Below are positions 1 to 9,275 of a stretch of 64,000 nt of DNA, in pieces; within the stretch, counting starts at the first letter, position 1, and the number at the start of each line of letters is the position of its first letter. Both the position numbers and the translations under genes were made by a program. A model generated the notes under the pieces. It saw only the letters and a program-made list of their open reading frames with translations, did not search any database and was not told the DNA's origin. Source of the stretch: Sapientia aquatica (GTDB taxonomy: Bacteria > Pseudomonadota > Gammaproteobacteria > Burkholderiales > Burkholderiaceae_D); contig NZ_SMYL01000001.1 in NCBI RefSeq assembly GCF_004358105.1, positions 496,001-560,000 on the forward strand. The letters run 5' to 3'.

Positions 1-375
1 TTAATTTCTGTCCTGACCAATGGCGGGCACGAAGTTATTGGCGATAGCAATGTGACAGCGCAAGGAATTGCTCGCATGGTGAAGCTCAAACCGCAGCTCG
101 TTTGCATGGATTTGGAATTGGTTGATGGCGACAAGATGGAAGTTTTAGACAATTTGCGACAAGAATTACCCAAAACAATTTTTTTTCTTGTCTCCAACAG
201 TTTTGATGCCGATGGAATTCGGCTCGGGCAAGAGCATGGCGTGCGCGGGTTTATTGTGAAACCATTCAATTCCGCCAGTGTTTTAACCTCGATTAGAAAT
301 GCCGTAGTGAAATTTGTAACGGAAATGAAGCAAGCCCAGCAAACCTCAGATGTCGCGGCTGAGGGCGAGCAATAA
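1..375 (+). CDS. Response regulator receiver protein, 5'-truncated by the window edge
   Basis: The frame is open from base 1, so the true start lies outside the window; the GTG at 52 is internal. The visible 124 residues are most of a CheY-like receiver domain: the phospho-acceptor Asp sits in CMDLEL, a Ser/Thr switch region is at LVSNS, and the conserved Lys is in VKPFN. The domain ends near residue 110 and is followed by about 15 hydrophilic residues (QAQQTSDVAAEGEQ) and a stop, so there is no C-terminal output domain. This suggests a single-domain response regulator acting through protein contacts, unless an output domain precedes the receiver. Its partner kinase is not visible. Confidence 0.8.
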   Translation, partial: LISVLTNGGHEVIGDSNVTAQGIARMVKLKPQLVCMDLELVDGDKMEVLDNLRQELPKTIFFLVSNSFDADGIRLGQEHGVRGFIVKPFNSASVLTSIRNAVVKFVTEMKQAQQTSDVAAEGEQ

Positions 376-391
376 TCCAAGCCTGAGTTAG

Positions 392-997
392 TTAGACAAA
401 AAAGCGCACGCCGGCCCTGCGTAACATGCTGGTCAGGGTAATCAACGGTAAGCCGGTCAACGCAGTCGGATCATCACTTTCAATGCGTTCCAAAATCGCA
501 ATTCCCAAGCCCTCATTCTTAGCGCTACCTGCACAATCGTAAGGTTGTTCAATGCGCAAATAAGCGTCTAATTCGGCATCGGGCAAGTCGCGAAAGCTCA
601 CTTTGGTTTGGCAATTTTCCACTTGAATTAGCGGTGTTGGTTGGCGATGCTGATAAACACACAATGCAGTGTGAAAAATCACTTGCTTGCCGCACATCAT
701 TTTGAGCTGCTCTAAGGCTTTTTCGTGGTTGCCAGGCTTGCCGATATGAATGTTGTCCAAGGTGGCCACTTGATCCGAGCCGATGATAATTGCTTCTGGT
801 GCAATTTTTGCCACGGCAATGGCTTTTTGCTCGGCTAGACGCAAGGCGGTGGCTTGCGGAGTTTCGTCGGGCAAGGCTGTTTCATCGATGTTAGGCACGA
901 TGACTTCAAACGGAAGATTTAATCTTGACAATAATTCTTTGCGGTAAATCGAGCTTGAAGCGAGTATGATGCGGTTTTCGTGGTGAAAGACAGCCAT
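392..997 (-). CDS. maf: Maf family nucleotide pyrophosphatase (YceF type)
   Basis: The 201-residue protein has the Maf signature: ILASSSIYRKELL near the N-terminus, IDET at 37-40 and the catalytic Asp region GSDQVATLD near 93-101. Maf proteins hydrolyse nucleoside triphosphates to monophosphates; the YceF branch prefers m7GTP and similar modified nucleotides, a house-cleaning role in the cytoplasm. It is divergent from yceD, and the same maf/yceD neighbourhood occurs in E. coli (yceF-yceD-rpmF), which supports the YceF assignment over YhdE. The start is ATG. Its 3' end faces the response regulator with only 16 bases between the stops. Confidence 0.9.
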   Translation of the reverse strand: MAVFHHENRIILASSSIYRKELLSRLNLPFEVIVPNIDETALPDETPQATALRLAEQKAIAVAKIAPEAIIIGSDQVATLDNIHIGKPGNHEKALEQLKMMCGKQVIFHTALCVYQHRQPTPLIQVENCQTKVSFRDLPDAELDAYLRIEQPYDCAGSAKNEGLGIAILERIESDDPTALTGLPLITLTSMLRRAGVRFFV

Positions 998-1012
998 TTT
1001 TTATGTAAACCT

Positions 1013-1042
1013 TTGACGTAAAAGGGATAATGCTGTTATTAT
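1013..1042 (+). promoter_or_regulatory. Sigma-70-type promoter for yceD-rpmF
   Basis: TTGACG (1013-1018) and TATTAT (1037-1042) are separated by 18 bases, with a TG dinucleotide at 1034-1035 giving an extended -10. It lies in the 73-base maf/yceD intergenic region and would start transcription about 20 bases before the yceD ATG. Confidence 0.65.
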
Positions 1043-1070
1043 CGCAGGTTTTCTAAGGATGTAATGCATT

Positions 1071-1592
1071 ATGCTGATCATTGATGCGTTTGCGTTTTGC
1101 CGAGCTGGGGAGCAACAAGCGGGTAAATTAACCGTTCCAGAGCTAACCAGATTGCGCGCAGAATGTGTTTCTGATGAAGGTGGAATTGAGTGGCAATTGG
1201 TTGGAGGTTCGCATGCGAACGGCTATCCACTACTTAATTTGACGGTCACCGGAACAGTGCAATTAATGTGTCAGCGTTGCTTAACTCCGTTTGTGTTCCA
1301 GATTCAGTCCAGCACCAAGATTATTCTTGCCAAAGACGAACAAACTGCCGATGAAATAGACGCATCTCTGGAAGACGATGAAATTGAAGTAATCGTAGGA
1401 AGCAAGGCATTCGATATCTTGGTATTGATTGAGGATGAGGCACTGTTAGCTATTCCGCTATCGCCAAAGCATGAGGTTTGTCCCACGAAGGAGAAACTTG
1501 ATGCATTTGCGACTGCAAAGAAGGAGTCGCCCTTTGCCGCATTGAAGGACCAGTTTTTGATCGCAAAACCGGTAGGAAAGATTAAAAACTGA
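1071..1592 (+). CDS. yceD: YceD/DUF177 family 23S rRNA accumulation protein
   Basis: This 173-residue acidic protein belongs to the DUF177/YceD family, recognisable by the CQRC motif near residue 69 followed by LTPF, the acidic central stretch (EDDEIEVI) and the C-terminal SPFAALKDQF region. YceD homologues affect 23S rRNA accumulation and nearly always precede rpmF, as here (rpmF starts 102 bases downstream). The biochemical mechanism is not established. The ATG at 1071 follows an AAGGATG ribosome-binding site. Confidence 0.88.
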   Translation: MLIIDAFAFCRAGEQQAGKLTVPELTRLRAECVSDEGGIEWQLVGGSHANGYPLLNLTVTGTVQLMCQRCLTPFVFQIQSSTKIILAKDEQTADEIDASLEDDEIEVIVGSKAFDILVLIEDEALLAIPLSPKHEVCPTKEKLDAFATAKKESPFAALKDQFLIAKPVGKIKN

Positions 1593-1652
1593 TCTGGTAG
1601 TAAATAAGTATTAAGGATTCTTGGCTGGGACGACGAGTTGGCTGGCCGGATA

Positions 1653-1661
1653 TGTTAAAAT
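1653..1661 (+). promoter_or_regulatory. Extended -10 promoter candidate for rpmF
   Basis: TGTTAAAAT (TG-n-TAAAAT) lies 33 bases before the rpmF start. There is no convincing -35 hexamer at the usual distance. It would give rpmF its own transcript in addition to read-through from yceD. Confidence 0.4.
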
Positions 1662-1694
1662 TTCAGAACTTTAGTTCGAGTATTAGGAGTTATC

Positions 1695-1877
1695 ATGGCT
1701 GTTCAGCAAAACAAAAAGACCCCGTCTAAGCGCGGTATGCATCGTTCCCACGACTTTTTAGTCGCACCACAGTTGTCTATCGAGCCAACAACAGGTGAAA
1801 CACATATGCGTCACCATATCAGCCCAAATGGCTTTTATCGTGGTCGTAAAGTACTGAAAACTAAAAACGACGAGTAA
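1695..1877 (+). CDS. rpmF: Large ribosomal subunit protein bL32
   Basis: The 60-residue basic protein starts [20 protein letters not shown] and carries the typical L32 centre [11 protein letters not shown]. It contains no cysteines, so it is the zinc-independent form. bL32 is a structural component of the 50S subunit near the peptidyl transferase region. It lies between yceD and plsX, the standard arrangement in Gram-negative bacteria. A TTAGGAG ribosome-binding site precedes the ATG. Confidence 0.97.
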   Translation: MAVQQNKKTPSKRGMHRSHDFLVAPQLSIEPTTGETHMRHHISPNGFYRGRKVLKTKNDE

Positions 1878-1951
1878 TTTACTCGACGATTTTAGTCAAC
1901 GAATTTACTCAAACACAGTGTTTCGTTGTGCTAAGTAAGTAATTAAAAAAG

Positions 1952-1988
1952 GCGGCGTTACCAGTTATTACTTGGCGCCGCTTTTTTT
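1952..1988 (+). terminator. Rho-independent terminator after rpmF
   Basis: A GCGGCG/CGCCGC stem (1952-1957 with 1976-1981) is followed by seven T (1982-1988). It sits between rpmF and plsX, which are usually cotranscribed, so the lipid genes may need their own promoter here. Confidence 0.7.
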
Positions 1989-2127
1989 GTGTCTGATTGA
2001 TCTATTTTATTTTTAAATTATTTACTGCTGGAAATAGTAAACTCACATTCGTTTGCGCGAATGGAAATAATTTAATGAGCACAGTCAACAACCTAGTCAA
2101 TCTTGAATTTCGGAGACTTCGACAAAA

Positions 2128-3207
2128 ATGACCATACGTATTTCAATTGATTGCATGGGCGGTGATCATGGCCCGGCTGCGACGGTGGCGGCGGCAGTTT
2201 CTTTTGTTAAGCGTACAGAAGATGTGCAAATGATTTTGGTCGGCCAAGAACTGATTATTCGCTCTGAGTTAAAGAAACTAAAAGCAGATTCGCAAGAGCG
2301 AATTTCAATTGTTCATGCGAGCGAAATCGTCACAATGGAAGATTCTTTGGAGGTGGCGTTGCGCCGCAAAAAAGATTCCTCGATGCGCTTGGCAATTAAT
2401 CAGGTCAAAGACGCTAACGCAGATGTGTGCGTGTCGGCTGGTAATACGGGCGCCTTGATGGCGATTTCTCGCTATGTGCTAAAAACTCTCCCCAATGTTG
2501 ATCGCCCCGCGATTTGCAGCATTCTCCCCAATCAAAAAGATAAGCCAACTTACATGCTCGACCTGGGTGCTAACGTCGATTGCGAGCCAGAGCATTTACG
2601 CCAGTTTGCGATTATGGGTGCAGCATTGTTTTCAGCGGTAGAAGGTCAGGATAAGCCCACGATAGGCTTATTGAATGTCGGCGAGGAAGATATTAAAGGC
2701 AATGACGTTGTTAAAAAAACGGCCGAATTGCTGCGGGAAGAGCATGCCAAGGGCGTGCTCAACTTTTATGGCAATGTCGAAGGTAATGATATTTTTGCTG
2801 GTACGACCGATATCGTCGTGTGCGATGGTTTTGTTGGTAACGTCACGTTAAAAGCCGTTGAGGGCTTAGGGCGTTTTGTTAAAACGGTTCTTACGCATGA
2901 ATTCAAACGCAACTGGCTCACGATGTTGGGCGCCTTGATTGCAAAAAGTGCGCTGACTACCATCGGTAAGCGACTCAATCCCTCGCGTTATAACGGTGGA
3001 AGTTTGCTCGGTTTGCGCGGGCTGGTGATTAAAAGCCATGGCGGCGCAGATGCGTACAGCTTTGAGTGGGCAATTCAGCGTGCCTATGACGCGGCCAAAA
3101 ATGGCGTGATTAATCGCATCGAGTTGGCAATGGCAGCTTTGGTCGCTGCGCCAGAGATTGCGATTGAGTCTTCGCCATGCGAGCTCGGCTCTCCTGAAAT
3201 TAGTTGA
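2128..3207 (+). CDS. plsX: Phosphate acyltransferase PlsX
   Basis: The 359-residue protein begins [12 protein letters not shown], the PlsX signature, and contains SAGNTGALM and [11 protein letters not shown]. PlsX converts acyl-ACP and phosphate into acyl-phosphate, feeding PlsY for phosphatidic acid synthesis at the inner face of the cytoplasmic membrane. Length matches the family. It heads the plsX-fabH-fabD-fabG-acpP-fabF cluster, which links phospholipid and fatty acid synthesis. The ATG at 2128 agrees with the family N-terminus. Confidence 0.95.
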   Translation: MTIRISIDCMGGDHGPAATVAAAVSFVKRTEDVQMILVGQELIIRSELKKLKADSQERISIVHASEIVTMEDSLEVALRRKKDSSMRLAINQVKDANADVCVSAGNTGALMAISRYVLKTLPNVDRPAICSILPNQKDKPTYMLDLGANVDCEPEHLRQFAIMGAALFSAVEGQDKPTIGLLNVGEEDIKGNDVVKKTAELLREEHAKGVLNFYGNVEGNDIFAGTTDIVVCDGFVGNVTLKAVEGLGRFVKTVLTHEFKRNWLTMLGALIAKSALTTIGKRLNPSRYNGGSLLGLRGLVIKSHGGADAYSFEWAIQRAYDAAKNGVINRIELAMAALVAAPEIAIESSPCELGSPEIS

Positions 3208-3266
3208 AAAGGCAGCCAATTTTGGATTGGCTCGCCCTAATTTAGATAAAGTATTCCAATTAAAAA

Positions 3267-4265
3267 ATGAGTAAAAATAGCATGAATCTGTATAGCAAAA
3301 TTAGCGGTACCGGTAGTTATTTGCCTCCCAAACGCGTCACTAATCACGATTTAGCCCAGCAATTAGCAGCGCAAGGAATCGAAACCTCGGATGAGTGGAT
3401 TGTTAGTCGCAGCGGGATTTCAGCGCGCCATTTTGCCGAAGACGATGTCTGCGCCAGCGATTTGGCGGTGCTTGCCGGTGAGCGCGCGATTGAGGCGTCT
3501 GGCTTAGATAAAAGCCAGATTGACTTAATTATTTTAGCCACCTCAACACCGGATCATTTGGGTGGTTTCCCCAGTACCGCGTGCATCGTTCAACGTAAGC
3601 TTGGCCTTGGTAATAGCGCCGCCTTTGATGTGCAGGCAGTATGCAGCGGATTTATTTATGCGTTATCCATCGCTGATGCAATGATTAAGTCGGGTAACCA
3701 TAAACATGTTTTAGTTATTGGTGCGGAAGTGTTTTCGCGCATTTTAGATTTTAAAGATCGCACGACCTGTGTATTATTCGGCGACGGCGCTGGCGCAGTG
3801 GTGCTGTCGGCGTCGGAGGAGCCAGGTGTTTTGGCAACCAAGATACGCGCCGATGGAAATTATTCGCACATTTTGAGTGTGCCGGGTAAGGCCGCTGGTG
3901 GCGCCATTGCTGGTAGTCCGTACGTGCACATGGATGGACCAGCCGTGTTTAAGATTGCGGTCTCGGTATTAGAGAAAGTCGCGCTAGAAGTGTTGAGCTC
4001 GGCGCAAATGACATCCGCTGACATCGATTGGTTGGTGCCGCATCAAGCCAATATTCGTATCATGCAAAGCACGGCAAAAAAATTGCATTTGCCGCTAGAA
4101 AAAGTTGTGGCTACGGTCGATCAACACGGCAATACCTCCGCAGCTTCAATTCCGTTAGCGTTAGATGTGGCGGTGCGCGATGGGCGGATCAAGCTAGGGC
4201 AAACTGTGTTAATGGAAGGTGTTGGTGGCGGCTTTACTTGGGGTGCTGCTGTCGTACGGATGTAA
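3267..4265 (+). CDS. fabH: 3-oxoacyl-ACP synthase III (KASIII)
   Basis: FabH starts type II fatty acid synthesis by condensing acetyl-CoA with malonyl-ACP. The catalytic triad is visible: Cys126 in AVCSGF, His259 in VPHQAN and Asn289 in QHGNTSAAS. The 332-residue length is slightly long at the N-terminus; the ATG at 3282 (MNLYSKISG) would give a product closer to the usual length and either could be used. It lies 59 bases after plsX and 62 bases before the likely fabD start. Confidence 0.95.
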   Translation: MSKNSMNLYSKISGTGSYLPPKRVTNHDLAQQLAAQGIETSDEWIVSRSGISARHFAEDDVCASDLAVLAGERAIEASGLDKSQIDLIILATSTPDHLGGFPSTACIVQRKLGLGNSAAFDVQAVCSGFIYALSIADAMIKSGNHKHVLVIGAEVFSRILDFKDRTTCVLFGDGAGAVVLSASEEPGVLATKIRADGNYSHILSVPGKAAGGAIAGSPYVHMDGPAVFKIAVSVLEKVALEVLSSAQMTSADIDWLVPHQANIRIMQSTAKKLHLPLEKVVATVDQHGNTSAASIPLALDVAVRDGRIKLGQTVLMEGVGGGFTWGAAVVRM

Positions 4266-4327
4266 TTTTATAATGCTATCTTAGTTGGCTATTCGTAATC
4301 CTATTTTTGAACGTCACATTTTTAATT

Positions 4328-5263
4328 ATGAATAAATTTGCTTTTGTATTTCCCGGTCAAGGTTCGCAAGCCATTGGTATGTTAAATGGCTTTGCTGATC
4401 ATCCGATCGTGCAAGCGACCGTCGCTGAAGCGTCTGACGCATTGAGTTTTGATTTGGGGCGCTTGATTAATGAAGGTCCGAAAGAAGAATTAGACTTAAC
4501 CATTAATACCCAACCCGTGATGTTGACTGCCGCTGTGGCCTGCTATCGCGCATGGTTGGAAGTGGGCGGGGTAAAACCTTCTTTGGTTGCTGGTCATAGT
4601 TTGGGTGAATATTCCGCATTAGTTGCCTCCGGTGCATTGGCATTTAAGGATGCGGTTCCGTTGGTTCGATTCCGTGCCAAAGTCATGCAAGAAGCCGTTC
4701 CCTTTGGCGTTGGTGGCATGGCGGCGATTTTAGGTTTGTCGGACGAGGAAGTACGTCTGGCATGCGAAGAATCGGCTCAAGGTGAAGTCGTTGAGCCAGT
4801 CAATTTTAATGCGCCAGCGCAAGTTGTGATTGCAGGTCATAAAGCAGCGGTTGAGCGCGCCTGCGAAGCCGCTAAAGCGCGCGGCGCAAAACGTGCTTTG
4901 GTGTTGCCGGTTTCTGCACCATTCCATTCTTCCTTGTTGAAGCCAGCGTCAGACCGATTGAGAGAGTATTTAGAAGACGTATCGTTTGGTCAGCCGCATA
5001 TTCCCTTAATTAATAACGTTGATGTTGCGGTAGTTGCTGATGCGTCGGCGATTAAAGATGCCTTGGTTCGTCAGGCCGCTAGCCCTGTTCGTTGGGTAGA
5101 GACAATTCAGTCCATGGCGCAGCAAAACGTGACGCATGTCATTGAATGCGGTCCGGGCAAGGTCTTGGCTGGACTGGTCAAGCGCATTAACCCAGATTTA
5201 ATTGGCGATGCCATATTTGATGATGCTTCACTGACCAAAGTAGTGGCCTCAAGCCGCGCCTAA
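4328..5263 (+). CDS. fabD: Malonyl-CoA:ACP transacylase
   Basis: FabD moves malonyl from CoA to acyl carrier protein. From the ATG at 4328 the protein is 311 residues, beginning MNKFAFVFPGQGSQ as is typical. The nucleophile is Ser91 in GHSLGEYS, and His200 in APFHSSLL completes the dyad. A TTG seven codons upstream keeps the frame open but adds residues absent from the family, so it is not preferred. The gene is 16 bases ahead of fabG. Confidence 0.95.
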   Translation: MNKFAFVFPGQGSQAIGMLNGFADHPIVQATVAEASDALSFDLGRLINEGPKEELDLTINTQPVMLTAAVACYRAWLEVGGVKPSLVAGHSLGEYSALVASGALAFKDAVPLVRFRAKVMQEAVPFGVGGMAAILGLSDEEVRLACEESAQGEVVEPVNFNAPAQVVIAGHKAAVERACEAAKARGAKRALVLPVSAPFHSSLLKPASDRLREYLEDVSFGQPHIPLINNVDVAVVADASAIKDALVRQAASPVRWVETIQSMAQQNVTHVIECGPGKVLAGLVKRINPDLIGDAIFDDASLTKVVASSRA

Positions 5264-5279
5264 TTTCGGAGATAAAAGA

Positions 5280-6032
5280 ATGAGTGCAGTATTTAATTTG
5301 ACTGGTCAGGTAGCCTTAGTAACTGGCGCTTCGCGTGGCATTGGTCGTGCAATTGCAACATTGCTGGCGCAGCAGGGCGCGACAGTAATTGGAACGGCAA
5401 CGACAGCCAGCGGAGCAGAAAATATTTCTGGGTATTTGTCTGAATTTGGACAATCACGAGGCGAAGTGCTGGATGTATGCAATGCCGCCGATAGCGTGGC
5501 CTTGGTTGAAAAAATTCAAAAAGAATTCTCAGGTTTATCAATCTTGGTGAACAACGCCGGAATTACGCAAGATCAACTGGCCATGCGCATGAAAGATGAA
5601 GAATGGGACGCTGTGATTGCGACCAATTTAACCGCAGTCGGTCGTTTGTCACGCGCTGTATTGCGCACCATGATGAAAGCCAAATACGGGCGTATTATTA
5701 ACATCACGTCAGTGGTTGGCTCAGCCGGTAATCCAGGGCAAATCAATTACGCCGCCGCAAAAGCCGGTGTGGCAGGTATGAGCCGCGCTTTAGCCCGCGA
5801 AATTGGTAGTCGTAATATAACGGTGAATTGTATTGCTCCTGGTTTTATCGATACAGACATGACCAAAGCGCTCAATGAGCAGCAGTCTAGTGCGATATTG
5901 CAGCAAATTCCGCTGGGTCGATTAGGCCGTCCTGAAGAGATTGCGTCAGCGGCCTTATTTTTAGCTTCGGCGGAAGCTGGGTATGTGACCGGTACAACGA
6001 TGCACGTAAACGGCGGAATGTATCTAAGTTGA
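5280..6032 (+). CDS. fabG: 3-oxoacyl-ACP reductase
   Basis: A short-chain dehydrogenase of 250 residues with the NADPH-binding TGASRGIG (15-22), the NNAG motif (91-94) and the catalytic Ser144, Tyr157 and Lys161 (YAAAK). It reduces 3-oxoacyl-ACP in the elongation cycle. A GGAGA ribosome-binding site precedes the ATG. Position within the fab cluster makes FabG the firm call rather than another SDR. Confidence 0.95.
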   Translation: MSAVFNLTGQVALVTGASRGIGRAIATLLAQQGATVIGTATTASGAENISGYLSEFGQSRGEVLDVCNAADSVALVEKIQKEFSGLSILVNNAGITQDQLAMRMKDEEWDAVIATNLTAVGRLSRAVLRTMMKAKYGRIINITSVVGSAGNPGQINYAAAKAGVAGMSRALAREIGSRNITVNCIAPGFIDTDMTKALNEQQSSAILQQIPLGRLGRPEEIASAALFLASAEAGYVTGTTMHVNGGMYLS

Positions 6033-6156
6033 TATTAGGAAATAATTTCAATTAGTATTTTGTCTCTAATTTTAAGCGTAATTTAGCTGATTTTAGATAA
6101 AGATATGCGAAGATAATTCGCAATTTAATTAAACCCCTTTTTTTTGCGCATAACTC

Positions 6157-6165
6157 TGTTAAAAT
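6157..6165 (+). promoter_or_regulatory. Extended -10 promoter for acpP
   Basis: TGTTAAAAT (TG-n-TAAAAT) lies 36 bases before the acpP ATG in the 169-base fabG-acpP gap. The -35 region is poor (T-rich). A dedicated acpP promoter is consistent with the very high level of this protein in other bacteria. Confidence 0.5.
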
Positions 6166-6201
6166 GCGCGCACTTTCTGTAACACCACCATGGAGACATA
6201 T

Positions 6202-6441
6202 ATGTCAGATATCGAACAACGTGTAAAAAAAATTGTAGCCGAACAACTTGGCGTAGCTGAAGCCGACATCAAGACAGAATCATCCTTTGTTGATGATTTG
6301 GGCGCTGATTCTTTAGACACGGTTGAATTGGTTATGGCTTTGGAAGATGAATTCGAAATGGAAATTCCAGACGAACAAGCTGAAAAAATCACAACAGTAC
6401 AACAAGCAATCGACTACGCTACAGCGCACTTAAAAGCGTAA
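6202..6441 (+). CDS. acpP: Acyl carrier protein
   Basis: This is a 79-residue acidic protein with the phosphopantetheine attachment site Ser37 in [11 protein letters not shown]. It carries growing acyl chains for FabD, FabH, FabG and FabF. The ATG at 6202 is chosen because the upstream in-frame ATG at 6190 is itself part of the GGAG ribosome-binding site (ATGGAGACATAT), and [12 protein letters not shown] is the standard N-terminus. Confidence 0.97.
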   Translation: MSDIEQRVKKIVAEQLGVAEADIKTESSFVDDLGADSLDTVELVMALEDEFEMEIPDEQAEKITTVQQAIDYATAHLKA

Positions 6442-6586
6442 TTAATTACTTTGCTGTTGATCTAATGGGTGATGACATGATGCGCAACGGACCTAAGTTT
6501 ATTGCCGCCAACGTTATCCCCATTAAATAACAATCGAAACAACAGTTTTCTGTGTTAAATCATTTGACCGACTCTAGGAGAACCGC

Positions 6587-7834
6587 TTGAGCCGCTCGCA
6601 ACATCGTCGTGTCGTAGTCACAGGAATGGGCTGCGTGTCACCGGTAGGTAATACATTATCTGAAACATGGGGAGCAGTTACCTCAGGCAAGTCAGGTATT
6701 GCCACCATCACCAAGTTTGATCCCTCACCGTTTTCCACCCATTTTGGCGGCGAAGTTAAAGGGTTTCAAATCGAAGACTACATCCCAGCCAAAGAAGCGC
6801 GTCATATGGATACCTTCATCCATTACGGCTTAGCTGCTGGCATGCAAGCAATGCAAGATAGTGGCCTTGTTGTCACTGATGAGAATTCCGAGCGTATCGG
6901 CGTTATGGTTGGTTCTGGAATCGGTGGTTTGCCATTGATTGAAGAAACTCACACCGAATACCTCAATCGCGGTGCACGTCGCATCAGCCCGTTTTTCGTT
7001 CCTGCATCAATCATTAATATGATTTCCGGTCATTTATCCATTAAATATGGTTTAAAAGGCCCGAATCTCTCTATCGTTACCGCTTGTACGACTGGCCTGC
7101 ATTGCATCGGCGCAGCCGCTCGTATGATTGAGTATGGTGACGCAGATGTGATGGTTGCTGGTGGTGCTGAATCAACCATGTCGCCACTTGGCTTGGGTGG
7201 ATTTGCATCGGCTCGCGCGCTGTCATCTCGCAATGATGATCCGGCTACAGCTTCCCGTCCTTGGGATAAAGACCGCGACGGCTTTGTGTTGGGCGAGGGC
7301 GCGGGCGTAATGATTTTGGAAGAATACGAGCATGCAAAAGCGCGTGGCGCAAAGATTTATGCCGAAGTCTTGGGTTTTGGTATGAGTGCCGATGCGTATC
7401 ACATGACAGCACCATTAGAAGATGGCGATGGCGCTCGTCGTTGTATGAATGCCGCGCTAAAGAATGCGGAAGTTAATGCAGACCAAGTCAACTACATCAA
7501 TGCTCATGGCACTTCTACTCCGTTAGGCGATTTAGCTGAAACAGTCGGCATTAAACGCGCTTTTGGTGATCATGCCAAAAAGCTAGTTGTTAACTCCACT
7601 AAATCAATGACTGGTCATTTGTTGGGCGGAGCTGGTGGTTTGGAATCGGTATTTACTGTCATGGCGGTGCATACCCAAACATCACCTCCAACCATCAATA
7701 TCTTTAATCAAGATCCAGTATGTGATCTCGATTACTGCGCTAACACAGCGAGATCAATGCCAATTAACGTCGCAGTCAAGAACTCATTCGGGTTCGGCGG
7801 CACCAACGGAACCTTGGTTTTTGGTAAAGTTTAA
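6587..7834 (+). CDS. fabF: 3-oxoacyl-ACP synthase II (KASII)
   Basis: FabF carries out condensing steps of fatty acid elongation. Cys167 in TACTTGLH is the acyl acceptor; the two active-site His lie in [11 protein letters not shown] and KSMTGHLLG, and FGFGGTN closes the protein. Length 415 is normal. The start is TTG at 6587, supported by TAGGAG six bases upstream and by alignment of [14 protein letters not shown] to family N-termini. A strong terminator follows within 14 bases. Confidence 0.95.
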   Translation: MSRSQHRRVVVTGMGCVSPVGNTLSETWGAVTSGKSGIATITKFDPSPFSTHFGGEVKGFQIEDYIPAKEARHMDTFIHYGLAAGMQAMQDSGLVVTDENSERIGVMVGSGIGGLPLIEETHTEYLNRGARRISPFFVPASIINMISGHLSIKYGLKGPNLSIVTACTTGLHCIGAAARMIEYGDADVMVAGGAESTMSPLGLGGFASARALSSRNDDPATASRPWDKDRDGFVLGEGAGVMILEEYEHAKARGAKIYAEVLGFGMSADAYHMTAPLEDGDGARRCMNAALKNAEVNADQVNYINAHGTSTPLGDLAETVGIKRAFGDHAKKLVVNSTKSMTGHLLGGAGGLESVFTVMAVHTQTSPPTINIFNQDPVCDLDYCANTARSMPINVAVKNSFGFGGTNGTLVFGKV

Positions 7835-7847
7835 CTAGATTTGATTC

Positions 7848-7881
7848 AATAGCGGCTAACTTATATTAGCCGCTATTTTTT
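7848..7881 (+). terminator. Rho-independent terminator after fabF
   Basis: A perfect 12-bp stem (7848-7859 with 7866-7877, AATAGCGGCTAA) with a six-base loop runs into six T. It ends the fab cluster before the small membrane protein gene. Confidence 0.88.
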
Positions 7882-7899
7882 CGTCTTTTTAGCCTAAAC

Positions 7900-8388
7900 G
7901 TGTCAATCGCGCTTTCTGTTTTTGTACATCCTTCTAAAATATTGCGGTCTTGTGCAATATTCTTTTCTTTCTGTCTGTTATTTATTTCCGGCTACCTTTG
8001 CACACAAACTCAGTTATTGCTGAGTGTTCAAGTTTTTGCAGTGGTGATTTGTGCCTTAGCGAGTTTCCTTTCTTTTCGCCAATATTTGCAATATTCTGTT
8101 CGCAGCTGGCATTTGCTCGTTTTAGGTCAAGGGCAACTGCGTTGTTGTTCTATTGATGGGTACGCCGGCAACCAAGTTTCGCACAAATGTCATGATAATA
8201 ATGTCTATAAATTGCTATCGGGAACGACATTGTGGCCAAAAATATTATTTTTAAGACTACAAAGCTTAGAATGTGACGAAAATGTCAATTTAGTGATACT
8301 CTCTGACGCTCTTTCCAATGATGACTTTAGACGCTTGTCGATTGCTTGTCGCTGGATAGTGAAACATGCTCAAACAGAGCCACTTTAA
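7900..8388 (+). CDS. Small membrane protein resembling YgfX/CptA
   Basis: The 162-residue protein has two hydrophobic segments (about residues 14-32 and 36-57), then a soluble tail. The tail ends with LSDALSNDDFRRLSIACRW, which resembles the C-terminal pattern of YgfX-like proteins (SxxxFRRLRV). A hypothetical gene of this kind commonly sits between fabF and rpoE in Burkholderiales. YgfX of E. coli affects cell division and shape as a toxin-like membrane protein, but that role cannot be assumed here. The start is GTG with no clear ribosome-binding site, placed 19 bases after the fabF terminator. Function unproven. Confidence 0.55.
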   Translation: MSIALSVFVHPSKILRSCAIFFSFCLLFISGYLCTQTQLLLSVQVFAVVICALASFLSFRQYLQYSVRSWHLLVLGQGQLRCCSIDGYAGNQVSHKCHDNNVYKLLSGTTLWPKILFLRLQSLECDENVNLVILSDALSNDDFRRLSIACRWIVKHAQTEPL

Positions 8389-8582
8389 AAGTAAAATTCA
8401 GTTCAATGTTTAAAGGGATAGTGCAACTTATATAAACCTCATTTCTCGCCGAGCGGCTCGAGCGTGATTGAACCAGTTTGGTAAGTTGTTTTAAATGTTT
8501 GGTCTAACCAACGTTAGCCATCAAATTATTGCCAGTTAAAGAATACTGAAATATTGTACGGAATTCAAAAATGATGATTTAC

Positions 8583-8610
8583 GGAACTAAAAATAGTGCC
8601 CAAAGTCTAT
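8583..8610 (+). promoter_or_regulatory. Sigma-E-type promoter of the rpoE operon
   Basis: GGAACT (8583-8588) and GTCTAT (8605-8610) are 16 bases apart, matching the extracytoplasmic sigma-E consensus GGAACTT-N15/16-GTCTAA. Transcription would start near 8617, about 37 bases before the rpoE GTG. This indicates autoregulation by the product of the next gene. Confidence 0.75.
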
Positions 8611-8653
8611 ATTTTATGCCCCATGGAAACATTGAGCGAACAAAGGGGGCGCA

Positions 8654-9256
8654 GTGACGACAGAGCGCGATATAGATCAATTGTTGGTCGAAAGTGTACA
8701 AAATGGCGATAAACGTGCGTTTGAGTTACTTGTATTGAAATATCAGCGAAAATTGATGCGACTTGTTTTGTATTTTGTAAAAAATCAGGCAGAGGCAGAA
8801 GATATTGTTCAAGATACATTTATCAAGGCGTACCGAGCGTTACCTAATTTTCGAGGCGAATCTGCTTTTTATACCTGGCTGTATCGAATCGGAGTAAATT
8901 CAGCTAAAAATCATTTGGTCGCTCAACGGCGGCGCGTACCAACATTATCGGATACGGATGCCCAAGAAGCTGAATCGTTTAAAGAAGCTGGCGGACTGCG
9001 CGAAGCGACTACCCCGGAATCAATACTGGCTTCTAAACAACTGGCTGAAACCGTTAATGCCGCCATGAATGGGTTGCCAGAAGATTTACGGATTACGATT
9101 TCTCTGCGTGAAATCGATGGTTTGAGTTACGAAGAAATTGCTGAAATGATGGAATGTCCGATTGGTACCGTGCGCAGCAGAATTTTTAGGGCGCGCGAAA
9201 CAATTGCCAACAAGATTAGACCGTTGCTAGGAACTGCCACAGACAAGCGCTGGTAA
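8654..9256 (+). CDS. rpoE: RNA polymerase sigma factor RpoE (sigma-24)
   Basis: An ECF sigma factor of 200 residues. Region 2 runs over about 25-95 (QAEAEDIVQDTFIKAYRAL, FYTWLYRI) and region 4 over about 130-190 (GLSYEEIAEMMECPIGTVRSR). It directs RNA polymerase to envelope-stress promoters. The GTG start follows a clear AAGGGGG site. It leads rseA, rseB and mucD, the regulators and protease that normally control sigma-E, and a sigma-E-type promoter lies just upstream. Confidence 0.95.
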   Translation: MTTERDIDQLLVESVQNGDKRAFELLVLKYQRKLMRLVLYFVKNQAEAEDIVQDTFIKAYRALPNFRGESAFYTWLYRIGVNSAKNHLVAQRRRVPTLSDTDAQEAESFKEAGGLREATTPESILASKQLAETVNAAMNGLPEDLRITISLREIDGLSYEEIAEMMECPIGTVRSRIFRARETIANKIRPLLGTATDKRW

Positions 9257-9275
9257 CTAAAAAGTTAGGGAAGAT

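Noticed and set aside
6190-6201. The ATG at 6190 as the acpP start.
   Set aside because: It lies within the ribosome-binding site GGAG used by the ATG at 6202, and it would add four non-homologous residues.
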